A DNA stretch of 64,000 bases from Flagellimonas nanhaiensis (GTDB lineage Bacteria > Bacteroidota > Bacteroidia > Flavobacteriales > Flavobacteriaceae), in the NCBI RefSeq assembly GCF_003382275.1, contig NZ_QTJX01000001.1, positions 1,302,001-1,366,000 on the forward strand, read 5' to 3'. Positions 1 to 8,487 of the stretch are shown one piece after another. Position numbers and translations under genes: made by a program. The notes beneath the pieces are model-generated. The model was not told the DNA's origin, searched no databases, and saw nothing but the letters and a program-made list of their open reading frames with translations. How positions within the stretch are numbered: the stretch's first letter is position 1; each line of letters begins with the position of its first letter.

Positions 1-1
1 T

Positions 2-370
2 AAAATCAGTTTGAAATTCATTTTTAATACTTATTCCAAATTCATCTGGTCCGAAATATAAATTTCCATTGTGTTTTAAATAACGGAAGCTCATATTCTT
101 TGTCGAGTCAGTTTTGTTCTTATAGTCATAAATTAAAACGCTGTCCTTTTCTCTAATGATTAGTTCGTAAGGCATTTGCTTCTTGATTGAATCAAATTCA
201 TAAACTATTAAATTACGTAATTCAGTTCGAGTCCGATATTCCGTACTCTTTATTCCTTCAATATTTTCCGCTCTTTTTCCCATTGAAGTTCCGATAAAAA
301 TCGTTATTCCGATTAATGCTAAACCTCCAATTCCGAGTACGATTAATAATATGTTCAGGATTTTTCTCAA
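2..370 (-). CDS. Hypothetical membrane-anchored protein, 3' end cut by window edge
   Basis: An open minus-strand frame of 123 codons runs from a TTG at 370 to the window edge without a stop. An in-frame TAA lies just upstream (375-377), so the protein must begin here; TTG at 370 is the best start, with ATT at 373 as alternative. The first 27 residues are a basic start (RK) followed by a hydrophobic segment rich in L, I, V and G, either a membrane anchor or an uncleaved signal. The rest is hydrophilic with many K, E and Y residues (for example a YDYKNKTDSTKN stretch). No family recognised. Codon choice is AT-rich, more so than in the neighbouring MBL hydrolase, which could mean a cassette-type acquired gene. 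Confidence 0.55.
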   Translation of the reverse strand, partial: MRKILNILLIVLGIGGLALIGITIFIGTSMGKRAENIEGIKSTEYRTRTELRNLIVYEFDSIKKQMPYELIIREKDSVLIYDYKNKTDSTKNMSFRYLKHNGNLYFGPDEFGISIKNEFQTDF

Positions 371-590
371 AATATGTTACAACGTCAAAGCTAAAAATCG
401 TTTTAATGATTCTTTAGCAACCGATAAGTGAAGTTCGGAAATTTCTCATAAAAAATCCAGACCTAATTAATGGATATGTAATATCGATTGATGAATGTTT
501 TTGCACAAAACACATCAAAATATCTGGATAAGAAGTACGCCGCCATTATTTCAACTATATACAACGATTATGCCCAACAATCCATTGCAT

Positions 591-1085
591 TTAATTGCTT
601 CGGGTGTAGAGTAAATGATCAACTAAAGTAAAATCAACACTTAGGTCATCTTTTAATTCATACTTCAGGACCAAATCTCCCCAGTATTTCCCATCAGAAA
701 AATCAGTTAAAATCCATTTATGGTTCAATACCTTGATTTTGTTGATTTTGAAATCACCTTCCATTCCATCATAGGGCACCAAGGGATTGTTTCCCTTTTT
801 CTCATTGGTTTCCAATAATTTATCTTCAATATACCTGACAGGGTCTTCTAAATTTAAATGTTCGTAATAGGCCAAGGCATCGTCATTGTTCTCCAATGAA
901 AAATATTGAATATCCAAAATTTTCAATTGGGATTCTTGAAGGGAATCCTTTAGTGATTGAACTTGACCTTTAAGGTTATCGATATCAGAATTTAGGGCTT
1001 TGTGTAAATTGCTTGCGCTTACAAATTGATACAAGGCCAACAAAGCTGCAAATACAAATAGGTATAGAAATATTTTATTTTTCAT
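591..1085 (-). CDS. Small membrane-anchored coiled-coil protein, unknown function
   Basis: 164 residues. Residues 5-24 are a hydrophobic N-terminal anchor. Residues about 28-62 have heptad-like spacing of L and I with many Q, D and K, suggesting a short coiled coil (DIDNLKGQVQSLKDSLQ). The C-terminal 90 residues look globular (beta-rich, WGDLVLKYELKDD). Its ATG overlaps the stop of the upstream MBL hydrolase gene by four bases (ATGA, 1082-1085), so the two are probably translationally coupled and transcribed together from the promoter near 1880. No family was recognised with confidence. The likely location is the periplasmic face of the inner membrane. Confidence 0.75.
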   Translation of the reverse strand: MKNKIFLYLFVFAALLALYQFVSASNLHKALNSDIDNLKGQVQSLKDSLQESQLKILDIQYFSLENNDDALAYYEHLNLEDPVRYIEDKLLETNEKKGNNPLVPYDGMEGDFKINKIKVLNHKWILTDFSDGKYWGDLVLKYELKDDLSVDFTLVDHLLYTRSN

Positions 1086-1858
1086 GGTAATGGTACTTCA
1101 ATTGAAAGATTATCATAAGCTAAGAACACATTTTTTGGAAGTTTGTTTTCCACCTCGGCATGAAATCCCAATAAATGGCTAATATGGGTAAAATATGTGC
1201 GGTCCGCCCCTACTCTTTCTGAAAACTCAAGGGCTTCTTCCAGATTGAAATGGGAATGATGGGCTTCTTCACGCAGAGCGTTCACCACCAATACTTTAGC
1301 GCCCTTTATTTTTTGAATCTCTTCTTCCTCCACACGTTTTACGTCTGTCAAATACACAAAATCTCCAAATCTATATCCAAAAACTTGAAGTCGGTTGTGA
1401 TATGCCTCTATGGGCATCACCTCTAAATCATGGAGGACAATCGGGATGTCTTTTTCAACCTGAACCACTTTTACTGCCGGGGCCCCAGGATATCGGTTTT
1501 CATCTGCAAAAATATAGTCGAACCTTCTTTTTAATGAGGCGGCTACCCTATCATGGGCATAGATCGGAATATCTCCCTGTCTAAAGAAAAAGGGACGAAT
1601 GTCATCCATACCTACGGTATGGTCTGCATGTTCATGGGTGAAAAGAATACCATCCAAATGGTCAATAGGGTTGGTCAACATTTGTTGCCGAAAGTCCGGA
1701 CCACAGTCAATTACATAATTATGGCTATTCCAAGAAATCAACACGGATACCCGCAATCTTTTGTCCCGGGGGTCATCACTCAAACAAACCGGATGTTTGC
1801 TACCAATTACCGGTATTCCCTGGGAGGTTCCGGTTCCCAAAAATGTAATGGTCATCAT
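1082..1858 (-). CDS. MBL-fold metallo-hydrolase, PhnP-like
   Basis: About 258 residues, the usual size for PhnP-type metallo-beta-lactamase-fold phosphodiesterases. The N-terminus has the family opening FLGTGTSQGIP, then DCGPDFRQQ, the zinc motif HEHADH, a conserved AYHN, the metal-bridging aspartate in YLTDVK, and a late FTHISH. The open frame extends to 1876, but that codon is TTG. A TAnnTTTG promoter element on this strand at 1874-1881 puts transcription start near 1867, so ATG 1858 or 1855 is preferred. Substrate unknown; the family cleaves cyclic or nucleotide phosphodiesters. Overlaps the downstream anchored protein by 4 bases. Confidence 0.88.
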   Translation of the reverse strand: MMTITFLGTGTSQGIPVIGSKHPVCLSDDPRDKRLRVSVLISWNSHNYVIDCGPDFRQQMLTNPIDHLDGILFTHEHADHTVGMDDIRPFFFRQGDIPIYAHDRVAASLKRRFDYIFADENRYPGAPAVKVVQVEKDIPIVLHDLEVMPIEAYHNRLQVFGYRFGDFVYLTDVKRVEEEEIQKIKGAKVLVVNALREEAHHSHFNLEEALEFSERVGADRTYFTHISHLLGFHAEVENKLPKNVFLAYDNLSIEVPLP

Positions 1859-1873
1859 TTGGTCCATTAAAAC

Positions 1874-1881
1874 CAAAATTA
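1874..1881 (-). promoter_or_regulatory. -7 promoter element TAATTTTG for MBL hydrolase operon
   Basis: On the minus strand this reads TAATTTTG, an exact match to the Bacteroidota sigma-A -7 consensus TAnnTTTG. It sits 16-23 bases upstream of the preferred ATG. No clear -33 TTTG is visible. Confidence 0.6.
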
Positions 1882-1915
1882 TGACTTATTTATTTAATTA
1901 ATCTAATGAAGAGTG

Positions 1916-1923
1916 TAACTTTG
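1916..1923 (+). promoter_or_regulatory. -7 promoter element TAACTTTG
   Basis: Exact TAnnTTTG match. It lies downstream of the first possible ATG (1906) and 22 bases upstream of the second (1945), which argues that the gene starts at 1945. It forms a divergent promoter pair with the element at 1874-1881. Confidence 0.6.
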
Positions 1924-1944
1924 TTTTTATACAAAATATCGGAT

Positions 1945-3414
1945 ATGCCTACCGTAACGAGCAACAAAAATGCTTTTGAAAATATACCGTCCATTAAGGC
2001 AAAAACCCTTAGAATAAATCTAAACCCTAATATTTACGGAACTTTTGCCGAGATTGGTGCCGGACAGGAAACGGCACGACAATTTTTTAGGGCAGGTGGT
2101 GCCTCTGGAACCATAGCAAAGGCCATGAGTGCTTATGACAAATCTTTTAGCGATGCCATCTATGGCTCAGAAGATGATGGAAGATATGTTACTCAAGCGC
2201 GGCTCAAACGCATGTTGGAGCATGAGGTACGTTTGGTAGAGGAGCGGATCAGTCGGGAAAATAATCCCAACTATCTGTTTTTCTCTTATGCCAATACGGT
2301 GGCCACTATAGATTTTTCCAAGAGATATAAAGGTCATGGGTGGGTTGGAATCCGGTTTCAATTAGATCCAAAGCAAAAAGAGTTTGATGAAATCATTCTC
2401 CATGTCCGCTTTAAGCAAAACGAGGCCAGACTACAGCAAGAGACGTTAGGAACACTTGGTGTAAACTTGATTTATGGGGCTTTCTTTAAATATGACAAGC
2501 CCAAAAAGTTGCTCAAATATCTGTATGACCATATTGACAAGGACACTCTTGAAATTGATATGGTGAATTTCACCGGGCCCAATTTCAGTAAGGTAGACAA
2601 TAGGTTGATGAGCCTCCAGTTGATTAGAAACGATATGACCGATGCGGTCATGTTTGGACCTGATGGAAATAATCTTTTACCTGCCGCTGTGCTGTATAAA
2701 AAGAATATTTTGGCTCTCAGGGGTAGTTTTAGACCGGTAACAAAGGTCAATATGGATATGTTCCAGAAATCTTATGATATTTTTATTCGGGAGCAGACCG
2801 TGGAATATGAAAATACCATTGTGGTATTTGAAATAACCCTTTCCAATCTGAAGGCATCCGGTGAAATTGATGAACAGGACTTTATGGACCGGGCCGAACT
2901 CCTATGCTCTTTGGGCCACACAGTACTGATTTCCAATTTCCAAGAGTACTACAAACTAGTGGAATATTTCAACAATTATACTAAGGCAAAAATTGGATTG
3001 ACCATGGGTGTCAACAATTTGGTTGATGTATTTGACGAAAAATATTATCGTGATTTAAGTGGTGGTATTCTGGAAGCCTTCGGAAAATTGTTCTTTAAGG
3101 ATCTGAAGGTCTATCTGTACCCGATGAAAGACCCGGAAACTGGACAAATTATGACAAGCAACAATGTAAAGGTACATCCAAGGATGAAGGAGCTTTACAA
3201 GTTCTTCAAGTATAATGGAAAAGTTATGGACATTATTGATTATGATCCGGATGTTATGAACATCTTCTCCAGGGATGTGCTCAAGAAAATTACCAATAGT
3301 GAAGAAGGTTGGGAAGACCTTTTACCAGAGGGTATTGCAGAAATAATCAAGGAAAAGAAGCTTTTCATAAGAAAAGCACTGCCTCAAAAAGAAATAGAAA
3401 AGGAAAAAGCATAA
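1945..3414 (+). CDS. Conserved protein of unknown function (about 489 aa)
   Basis: A soluble-looking protein with no signal peptide or membrane segment. From memory this family, opening with a K-T-L-R-I-N-L-N-P-N-I-Y-G-T-F-like stretch, is widespread in Bacteroidota and often carries misleading database names (TonB receptor, nicotinate-nucleotide adenylyltransferase); nothing in the sequence supports those names. Recognisable stretches are AEIGAGQETARQFF, ASGTIAKAMSAYDK and MVNFTGPNF. The start at 1945 is chosen because the TAACTTTG promoter lies between it and the ATG at 1906, and because conserved sequence begins shortly after. It converges on bcp and shares a palindromic terminator. Function not assigned. 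Confidence 0.85.
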   Translation: MPTVTSNKNAFENIPSIKAKTLRINLNPNIYGTFAEIGAGQETARQFFRAGGASGTIAKAMSAYDKSFSDAIYGSEDDGRYVTQARLKRMLEHEVRLVEERISRENNPNYLFFSYANTVATIDFSKRYKGHGWVGIRFQLDPKQKEFDEIILHVRFKQNEARLQQETLGTLGVNLIYGAFFKYDKPKKLLKYLYDHIDKDTLEIDMVNFTGPNFSKVDNRLMSLQLIRNDMTDAVMFGPDGNNLLPAAVLYKKNILALRGSFRPVTKVNMDMFQKSYDIFIREQTVEYENTIVVFEITLSNLKASGEIDEQDFMDRAELLCSLGHTVLISNFQEYYKLVEYFNNYTKAKIGLTMGVNNLVDVFDEKYYRDLSGGILEAFGKLFFKDLKVYLYPMKDPETGQIMTSNNVKVHPRMKELYKFFKYNGKVMDIIDYDPDVMNIFSRDVLKKITNSEEGWEDLLPEGIAEIIKEKKLFIRKALPQKEIEKEKA

Positions 3415-3422
3415 AATAAAAA

Positions 3423-3442
3423 GGGCGCTTGATCAAGCGCCC
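3423..3442. terminator. Bidirectional rho-independent terminator
   Basis: A perfect 20-base palindrome (GGGCGCTT, GATC, AAGCGCCC) flanked by an A run on the left and T5 on the right. It serves the plus-strand gene ending at 3414 and bcp ending at 3456 on the minus strand. Confidence 0.85.
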
Positions 3443-3455
3443 TTTTTATTTCTTA

Positions 3456-3908
3456 TTAATCGAGTAACTGCGCTGCGTGGTCTTTGGTCTTTACTTTCTC
3501 TATGACCTTTTCCACTACTCCGTCCCCATCAATTACAAAAGTGGTTCTATGGATTCCATCAAAAACTCGTCCCATGAATTTTTTAGGCCCCCAGACTCCA
3601 AAAGTCTCAATAACTGTATGGTCCTCATCCGCTAAAAGTGGGAAAGGAAAGTTAAATTTATTTTTAAAGTTGGCCTGTTTTTTCTGTGAGTCCGCACTCA
3701 CACCTAAAAGTTCAAATCCCCTTTCCTGCAATAGTGAATAATTATCCCTTAAATTGCATGCTTCTATGGTGCATCCAGGTGTGTTTGCCCTTGGATAAAA
3801 GAAGACCACTAATTTTTTACCCTGATAATCGCTTAGATTAATAGTGTTTCCGTCTTGGTCTTTTGCAGAAAAATCAGGTACTTTATCCCCCACTTTTAGC
3901 ATATTCAT
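3456..3908 (-). CDS. bcp: Thioredoxin-dependent thiol peroxidase (BCP/PrxQ peroxiredoxin)
   Basis: 150 residues, typical length. It reduces hydrogen and organic peroxides in the cytoplasm using thioredoxin. The active-site stretch YPRANTPGCTIEAC holds the peroxidatic Cys46 and, five residues on, the resolving Cys51 of the PrxQ alpha-2 type. Start MNMLKVGDK at 3908; the ATG two codons later is possible. A minus-strand TAACTTTG element at 3948-3955 lies about 40 bases upstream and is embedded in an inverted repeat shared with the divergent nth promoter region, so peroxide- or damage-linked control is possible but unproven. Confidence 0.95.
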   Translation of the reverse strand: MNMLKVGDKVPDFSAKDQDGNTINLSDYQGKKLVVFFYPRANTPGCTIEACNLRDNYSLLQERGFELLGVSADSQKKQANFKNKFNFPFPLLADEDHTVIETFGVWGPKKFMGRVFDGIHRTTFVIDGDGVVEKVIEKVKTKDHAAQLLD

Positions 3909-3930
3909 ATGTCTTTCGATTTAATATATT

Positions 3931-3958
3931 GTTTAACTAAATTTTATCAAAGTTAAAC
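3931..3958. promoter_or_regulatory. Inverted repeat over bcp promoter in bcp-nth divergent region
   Basis: GTTTAAC (3931-3937) and GTTAAAC (3952-3958) are exact reverse complements separated by 14 bases. The right arm overlaps the minus-strand -7 element TAACTTTG (3948-3955) of bcp. The layout resembles a dimeric regulator operator; the regulator is unknown and the AT-rich arms could arise by chance. Confidence 0.4.
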
Positions 3959-3962
3959 AAAA

Positions 3963-4625
3963 ATGACAAAACAAGAAAAGGTTGCCTTCACAATAAAAAC
4001 TTTGGACGAGTTATATCCAACCATTCCAATTCCTTTAGACCATAAAGACCCCTATACTTTGCTGGTGGCGGTACTTTTATCTGCCCAAAGCACAGACGTA
4101 AGGGTAAACCAGATTACTCCTCTCCTTTTCGCCAAGGCGGACAATCCTTATGCCATGCAAAGACTTTCTGTGGATGAAATCAGGGAAATCATCAAGCCCG
4201 TAGGGCTTTCCCCGATGAAATCCAAAGGTATTCATGGGCTTTCCCAAATTCTGGTGGAGAAATATGATGGTGAAGTGCCAAAAGATATTGAGCTATTGGA
4301 GGAGCTTCCTGGAGTTGGACATAAAACGGCCAGTGTTGTGGTATCCCAAGCATTTGGTATTCCCGCTTTTCCTGTGGATACTCATATTCACAGGCTTATG
4401 TACCGTTGGGGTTTTAGTAATGGCAAAAATGTGGTGCAGACAGAAAAGGATGCTAAACGACTTTTTCCAAAGGAAATTTGGAACAGACTACATTTACAGA
4501 TTATCTGGTACGGTAGGGAATATTCCCCTGCAAGGGGTTGGGATCTGGACAAAGATATCATAACTACGACCATTGGTCGAAAATCGGTCATCTCAGAGTA
4601 TTGGAAAAACAAAAAGGGCCGCTAA
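3963..4625 (+). CDS. nth: Endonuclease III-like DNA glycosylase lacking the Fe-S cluster
   Basis: 220 residues. Base-excision repair enzyme for oxidised pyrimidines with AP-lyase activity. The helix-hairpin-helix LPGVGHKTA carries the catalytic Lys121 and VDTH carries Asp139, matching E. coli Lys120 and Asp138. The whole protein contains no cysteine, so the C-terminal Cys4 [4Fe-4S] loop of classical Nth is absent; the region reads ARGWDLDKDIITTTIGRK instead. This appears to be a family trait in flavobacteria rather than damage, since length and both catalytic residues are intact. The stop codon lies inside the terminator stem. Divergent from bcp. Confidence 0.93.
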   Translation: MTKQEKVAFTIKTLDELYPTIPIPLDHKDPYTLLVAVLLSAQSTDVRVNQITPLLFAKADNPYAMQRLSVDEIREIIKPVGLSPMKSKGIHGLSQILVEKYDGEVPKDIELLEELPGVGHKTASVVVSQAFGIPAFPVDTHIHRLMYRWGFSNGKNVVQTEKDAKRLFPKEIWNRLHLQIIWYGREYSPARGWDLDKDIITTTIGRKSVISEYWKNKKGR

Positions 4626-4634
4626 TTGCGGCCC
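4616..4634. terminator. Terminator after nth, probably bidirectional
   Basis: Stem GGGCCGC/GCGGCCC with loop TAATT, A5 before and T5 after. It overlaps the nth stop codon and also faces the minus-strand small ORF ending at 4659. Confidence 0.85.
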
Positions 4635-4658
4635 TTTTTGTTGTAGTTTTTGAAATTC

Positions 4659-4802
4659 TTAGTTCAAAGAAACTTCAAAAGCGTGTTTTTTGCTGTCAAC
4701 TACATGAATCGATCTCGAGTAGCTCAACAAGAAATCTATGGTTTCTTGGGAAGCTTTTGCCGTTTTTACGGTCTTTTGTTCTTCAGAGTAAATATTTTCC
4801 AT
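4659..4802 (-). CDS. Small conserved-looking protein, 47 aa, downstream of sigma factor
   Basis: An ATG at 4802 opens a 47-codon frame ending in TAA at 4659. The product begins MENIYSEEQK and contains TIDFLLSYSRS, with an amphipathic helix-like centre and a short C-terminal VSLN. It lies 72 bases downstream of the ECF sigma gene on the same strand and ends just before the nth/sigma shared terminator, so it fills an otherwise unexplained gap. From memory similar short proteins follow this sigma gene in other flavobacteria. No anti-sigma motif is visible. Function unknown. Confidence 0.6.
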   Translation of the reverse strand: MENIYSEEQKTVKTAKASQETIDFLLSYSRSIHVVDSKKHAFEVSLN

Positions 4803-4874
4803 ATTCTAGCATTAATGTTTCAAATAGATAACGGCGCTAGATGGGAAATATTGCAATGTTCGACAGAATGCAGA

Positions 4875-5456
4875 TTAATTCGTTAAAACGATATTGTTCC
4901 GCGCAACTATTTTTCGCAAGTTAATCAGTGCGTACCTCATTCTACCTAAAGCGGTATTGATGCTAACCCCAGTGTTTTCGGATATTTCCTTGAAACTCAT
5001 ATCCCTATAGATTCGCATCATTAACACTTCTTTTTGATCTTCAGGCAATTCTTCGATCAAAAGTGTAAGATCGCTTTCAATTTGATTCTTGATGATTTGC
5101 TTTTCAGCGTTCAACTTTTCATCCTTGATTACGGAGAATATGTTGAAATCATCACTTCCTTCAAATTTTGGCATTCTCTTGTTCTTCCTAAAATGGTCAA
5201 TGATCAGGTTATGGGCAATTCTCATTACCCAAGGCAAGAACTTTCCTTCTTCACTGTAAGAACCTCTTTTTAGGGTCTTGATCACTTTAATAAAGGTATC
5301 TTGAAAGATGTCTTCTGCTACATCTCTGTCAAGTACTTTAGAATAAATAAAGCTGGAAATTCTTTGGTTATGCCTGTTGATGAGGGTTTCTAGAGCCTTT
5401 TCATCTCCGGCAATGTAGTTTTTTACGAGTATCGAGTCGTCAATCTGTAGTTCCAT
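4875..5456 (-). CDS. ECF-type RNA polymerase sigma factor
   Basis: 193 residues. Sigma region 2 spans about residues 22-90 (DIFQDTFIKVIKTL, FLPWVMRIAHNLIIDHFRK), and region 4 about 125-185 (LPEDQKEVLMMRIYRDMSFKEISENTGVSINTALGRMRYAL, a clear helix-turn-helix). It directs core polymerase to alternative promoters. There is no typical membrane anti-sigma gene next to it, only the 47-residue ORF downstream. The flavobacterial version of this gene is widely conserved, so it may be a general rather than a FecI-type transport sigma. Divergent from uvrA across a 250-base gap. Confidence 0.92.
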   Translation of the reverse strand: MELQIDDSILVKNYIAGDEKALETLINRHNQRISSFIYSKVLDRDVAEDIFQDTFIKVIKTLKRGSYSEEGKFLPWVMRIAHNLIIDHFRKNKRMPKFEGSDDFNIFSVIKDEKLNAEKQIIKNQIESDLTLLIEELPEDQKEVLMMRIYRDMSFKEISENTGVSINTALGRMRYALINLRKIVARNNIVLTN

Positions 5457-5680
5457 ACAAATTACTTTTTTTGGTTAAAATCACTGTGCCCCTCCCTTTC
5501 AGGAAAGACTTTGGGTTATTAGTTTAATTTTAAAAAAGTAATTATTTCTGTATAGGCCTATCAGCTTTTTAATTACAACTCAAAGATAGAAAAACAGTGT
5601 GCCCGTAAAAAAACTATGTTGTGATTTGGGCATTTTTAGATGTTAACTGATACAATATACGTATTAAGTGTGGGGTATTG

Positions 5681-5688
5681 TATCTTTG
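5681..5688 (+). promoter_or_regulatory. -7 promoter element TATCTTTG for uvrA
   Basis: Exact TAnnTTTG match, 18 bases before the uvrA ATG. The preceding divergent gap (5457-5680) shows no ORF. No LexA-like box was recognised. Confidence 0.6.
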
Positions 5689-5706
5689 ATACCCTAATTT
5701 TAACAA

Positions 5707-8487
5707 ATGTCCACCCTTACCAACATAGATCCAAAGCAGAATATTATCATAAAAGGTGCCAAGTTGCACAACCTTAAGAATATAGATGTTGTTATCCCAA
5801 GAAACAAGCTTGTGGTAATAACAGGGTTGTCCGGTTCTGGAAAGTCAAGTTTGGCTTTTGACACCCTTTATGCCGAGGGACAAAGACGGTATGTAGAAAG
5901 CCTATCGTCCTATGCGAGGCAGTTTTTGGGAAAATTGGACAAACCTAAGGTAGATTATATAAAAGGTATAGCTCCTGCTATTGCCATAGAACAGAAAGTT
6001 AATTCCACCAACCCTAGATCAACTGTTGGGACCACCACCGAAATCTATGATTATTTAAAGTTGTTATACGCCAGAATCGGGAAGACCATTTCTCCAGTTT
6101 CTGGAAACGAAGTAAAAAAACATACGGTCACTGATGTTATTGACTACGTAAAACAATTTAAGGAAAGTACCAAACTATTATTGCTCGCTCCCATTCATTT
6201 AAAAGAAGACCGAGACCCCCTAAAATCTTTGCAGCTTTTTTCTAAGCAGGGATATGCGCGTATAAAGTATAAAGGAGAAGTACTTAGAATTGATAACGTC
6301 CCCGAGGATATTGGGCGGGTTTTTGATCTTGTAGTGGACAGGATCATCATTAAAGATGATGAAGATTTTTATAACCGATTGGCCAACGCAGTGGACAATG
6401 CCTTTTTTGAAGGAAAGGGACAATGTACCATTGAGAATCTAGAAAACCAGGAAGTTAAAACCTTCAGTAACCAGTTTGAGATGGATGGCATGAAGTTCTT
6501 GGAACCCAATGTACATCTTTTCAGTTTCAACAACCCATACGGTGCATGCCCAAAATGTGAAGGCTACGGAGATGTAATAGGTATTGACGAAGATTTGGTT
6601 GTACCCAACACTGCCCTTTCCGTTTACGAAAATGCCATATTTCCTTGGCGTGGTGAAAGTATGTCATGGTATAGAGATCAGTTGGTGAATTCCGCCTATA
6701 AATTTGATTTTCCTATTCACAAGCCTTGGTATGAACTAAGTGAGGAGCAAAAACAACTGGTATGGGACGGCAACCAACACTTTACTGGGATTCATCGGTT
6801 CTTTGGTCTCTTAGAGGAAAAAAGCTATAAAATCCAAAATAGGGTAATGCTTTCCAGATATCGTGGAAAGACCAAATGTACTGTCTGCAAGGGAAAACGT
6901 CTCCGTAAAGAAGCCAATTATGTAAAGGTAGGAGGATATTCCATTTCCGATTTGATCGAACTGCCCATAAAAAAGCTGATTCCCTTTTTCAATGAGCTCA
7001 AACTTTCAGGTCATGACTCCAAGATTGCCAATAGGTTGCTTAAAGAAATCACTACCCGACTTGATTTTTTGAGTAAAGTCGGATTAAGTTACTTGACGCT
7101 CAACCGAAAGTCCAACACGCTTTCTGGAGGTGAAAGTCAGCGCATTAATTTGGCCACATCGCTGGGAAGTAGTTTAGTTGGCTCCATGTATATTCTGGAC
7201 GAGCCAAGCATTGGATTGCATCCAAAGGATACCGAAAATCTGATTGAAGTCTTGAAATCCCTTCGGGATTTGGGTAATACCGTAATTGTGGTGGAACACG
7301 ATGAAGATATCATGAAAGCGGCAGATGAGGTAATCGATATAGGCCCGGAAGCGGGAACACTTGGAGGAGAAGTGGTAGCTACAGGAACCCTCGATGCCAT
7401 TTTAAAGGCCAACTCTCTTACCGCCGATTACCTCAACGGGACCAAGGCAATAGAGGTTCCTTCTGAACGTAGAAACTCCAAGCATTATATACAAATCAAC
7501 GGAGCCAGGGAGAACAACCTTAAAAATATTGATGTTGTATTTCCTTTGAATGTGTTGACCGTGGTGACTGGGGTATCCGGGAGTGGAAAAAGCACTTTGG
7601 TCAAGAAAATACTTTACCCCGCAATTCTCAAAGAAGTTGGAGGGTATGGGGAAAAGGCAGGTCAGTTTACCGCTATTGAGGGCAAATATTCACATATAAA
7701 ACATGTTGAATTTGTAGATCAGAATCCCATTGGTCGCTCCTCGCGTTCTAATCCGGTAACCTATATAAAGGCTTATGATGATATCAGAGCGCTATTTGCA
7801 TCTCAAAAACTGAGCAAACTACGTGCTTATCAAGCCAAGCACTTTTCTTTCAATGTAGATGGAGGTCGATGTGAAAAATGTAAGGGGGAAGGTGAAATCA
7901 CGGTGGAGATGCAATTCATGGCCGATGTTCACCTAGAATGCGATGTCTGTAATGGCAAACGCTTTAAAAAAGAAATTCTCGAAGTCCAGTTTGAAGGAAA
8001 AAACATTGATGATATCCTTAATTTGACCATTGATGATGCCATTGCTCACTTTAAAACCTACAAACAGGACAAGATTGTAAACAAACTACAGCCCTTACAG
8101 GATGTTGGTTTAGGTTATGTTACCTTAGGTCAGTCCTCCTCTACCCTTTCTGGTGGAGAGGCACAACGAATTAAACTGGCATCTTTCCTTGTTAAGGGGA
8201 ATACCAAAGAAAAAGCGCTGTTCATCTTTGATGAACCAACTACGGGGCTTCATTTTCACGATATTAAAAAACTGCTCAAATCTTTTGATGAATTAATTAG
8301 TAAAGGACACTCTATAATTGTCATAGAACATAACATTGAACTCATCAAGTGTGCCGATTATTTAATTGACCTTGGACCTGAAGGAGGGGAAAATGGCGGG
8401 CATTTGGTTGCAGAGGGCACTCCAGAGGAAATTGTTCAAAATAAAAATTCACATACGGCAAAATATCTTAAAGATAAAATCACTTAA
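5707..8487 (+). CDS. uvrA: Excinuclease ABC subunit A
   Basis: 926 residues, normal UvrA length. The DNA damage sensor of nucleotide excision repair, it forms an ATP-dependent dimer that loads UvrB. Two ABC modules are visible: Walker [10 protein letters not shown] (residues 40-48) with signature LSGGESQRI and Walker B MYILDEPS; and GVSGSGKST with LSGGEAQRI and LFIFDEPT. Zinc-finger cysteine pairs CPKC/CTVC in the first half and CEKC/CDVC in the second are intact. The family hallmark [15 protein letters not shown] is present. Transcribed alone from the promoter at 5681. Confidence 0.97.
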   Translation: MSTLTNIDPKQNIIIKGAKLHNLKNIDVVIPRNKLVVITGLSGSGKSSLAFDTLYAEGQRRYVESLSSYARQFLGKLDKPKVDYIKGIAPAIAIEQKVNSTNPRSTVGTTTEIYDYLKLLYARIGKTISPVSGNEVKKHTVTDVIDYVKQFKESTKLLLLAPIHLKEDRDPLKSLQLFSKQGYARIKYKGEVLRIDNVPEDIGRVFDLVVDRIIIKDDEDFYNRLANAVDNAFFEGKGQCTIENLENQEVKTFSNQFEMDGMKFLEPNVHLFSFNNPYGACPKCEGYGDVIGIDEDLVVPNTALSVYENAIFPWRGESMSWYRDQLVNSAYKFDFPIHKPWYELSEEQKQLVWDGNQHFTGIHRFFGLLEEKSYKIQNRVMLSRYRGKTKCTVCKGKRLRKEANYVKVGGYSISDLIELPIKKLIPFFNELKLSGHDSKIANRLLKEITTRLDFLSKVGLSYLTLNRKSNTLSGGESQRINLATSLGSSLVGSMYILDEPSIGLHPKDTENLIEVLKSLRDLGNTVIVVEHDEDIMKAADEVIDIGPEAGTLGGEVVATGTLDAILKANSLTADYLNGTKAIEVPSERRNSKHYIQINGARENNLKNIDVVFPLNVLTVVTGVSGSGKSTLVKKILYPAILKEVGGYGEKAGQFTAIEGKYSHIKHVEFVDQNPIGRSSRSNPVTYIKAYDDIRALFASQKLSKLRAYQAKHFSFNVDGGRCEKCKGEGEITVEMQFMADVHLECDVCNGKRFKKEILEVQFEGKNIDDILNLTIDDAIAHFKTYKQDKIVNKLQPLQDVGLGYVTLGQSSSTLSGGEAQRIKLASFLVKGNTKEKALFIFDEPTTGLHFHDIKKLLKSFDELISKGHSIIVIEHNIELIKCADYLIDLGPEGGENGGHLVAEGTPEEIVQNKNSHTAKYLKDKIT

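Noticed and set aside
4538-4831. 97-codon plus-strand frame after nth
   Set aside because: Runs through the nth terminator and is antisense to the more plausible 47-residue minus-strand gene.
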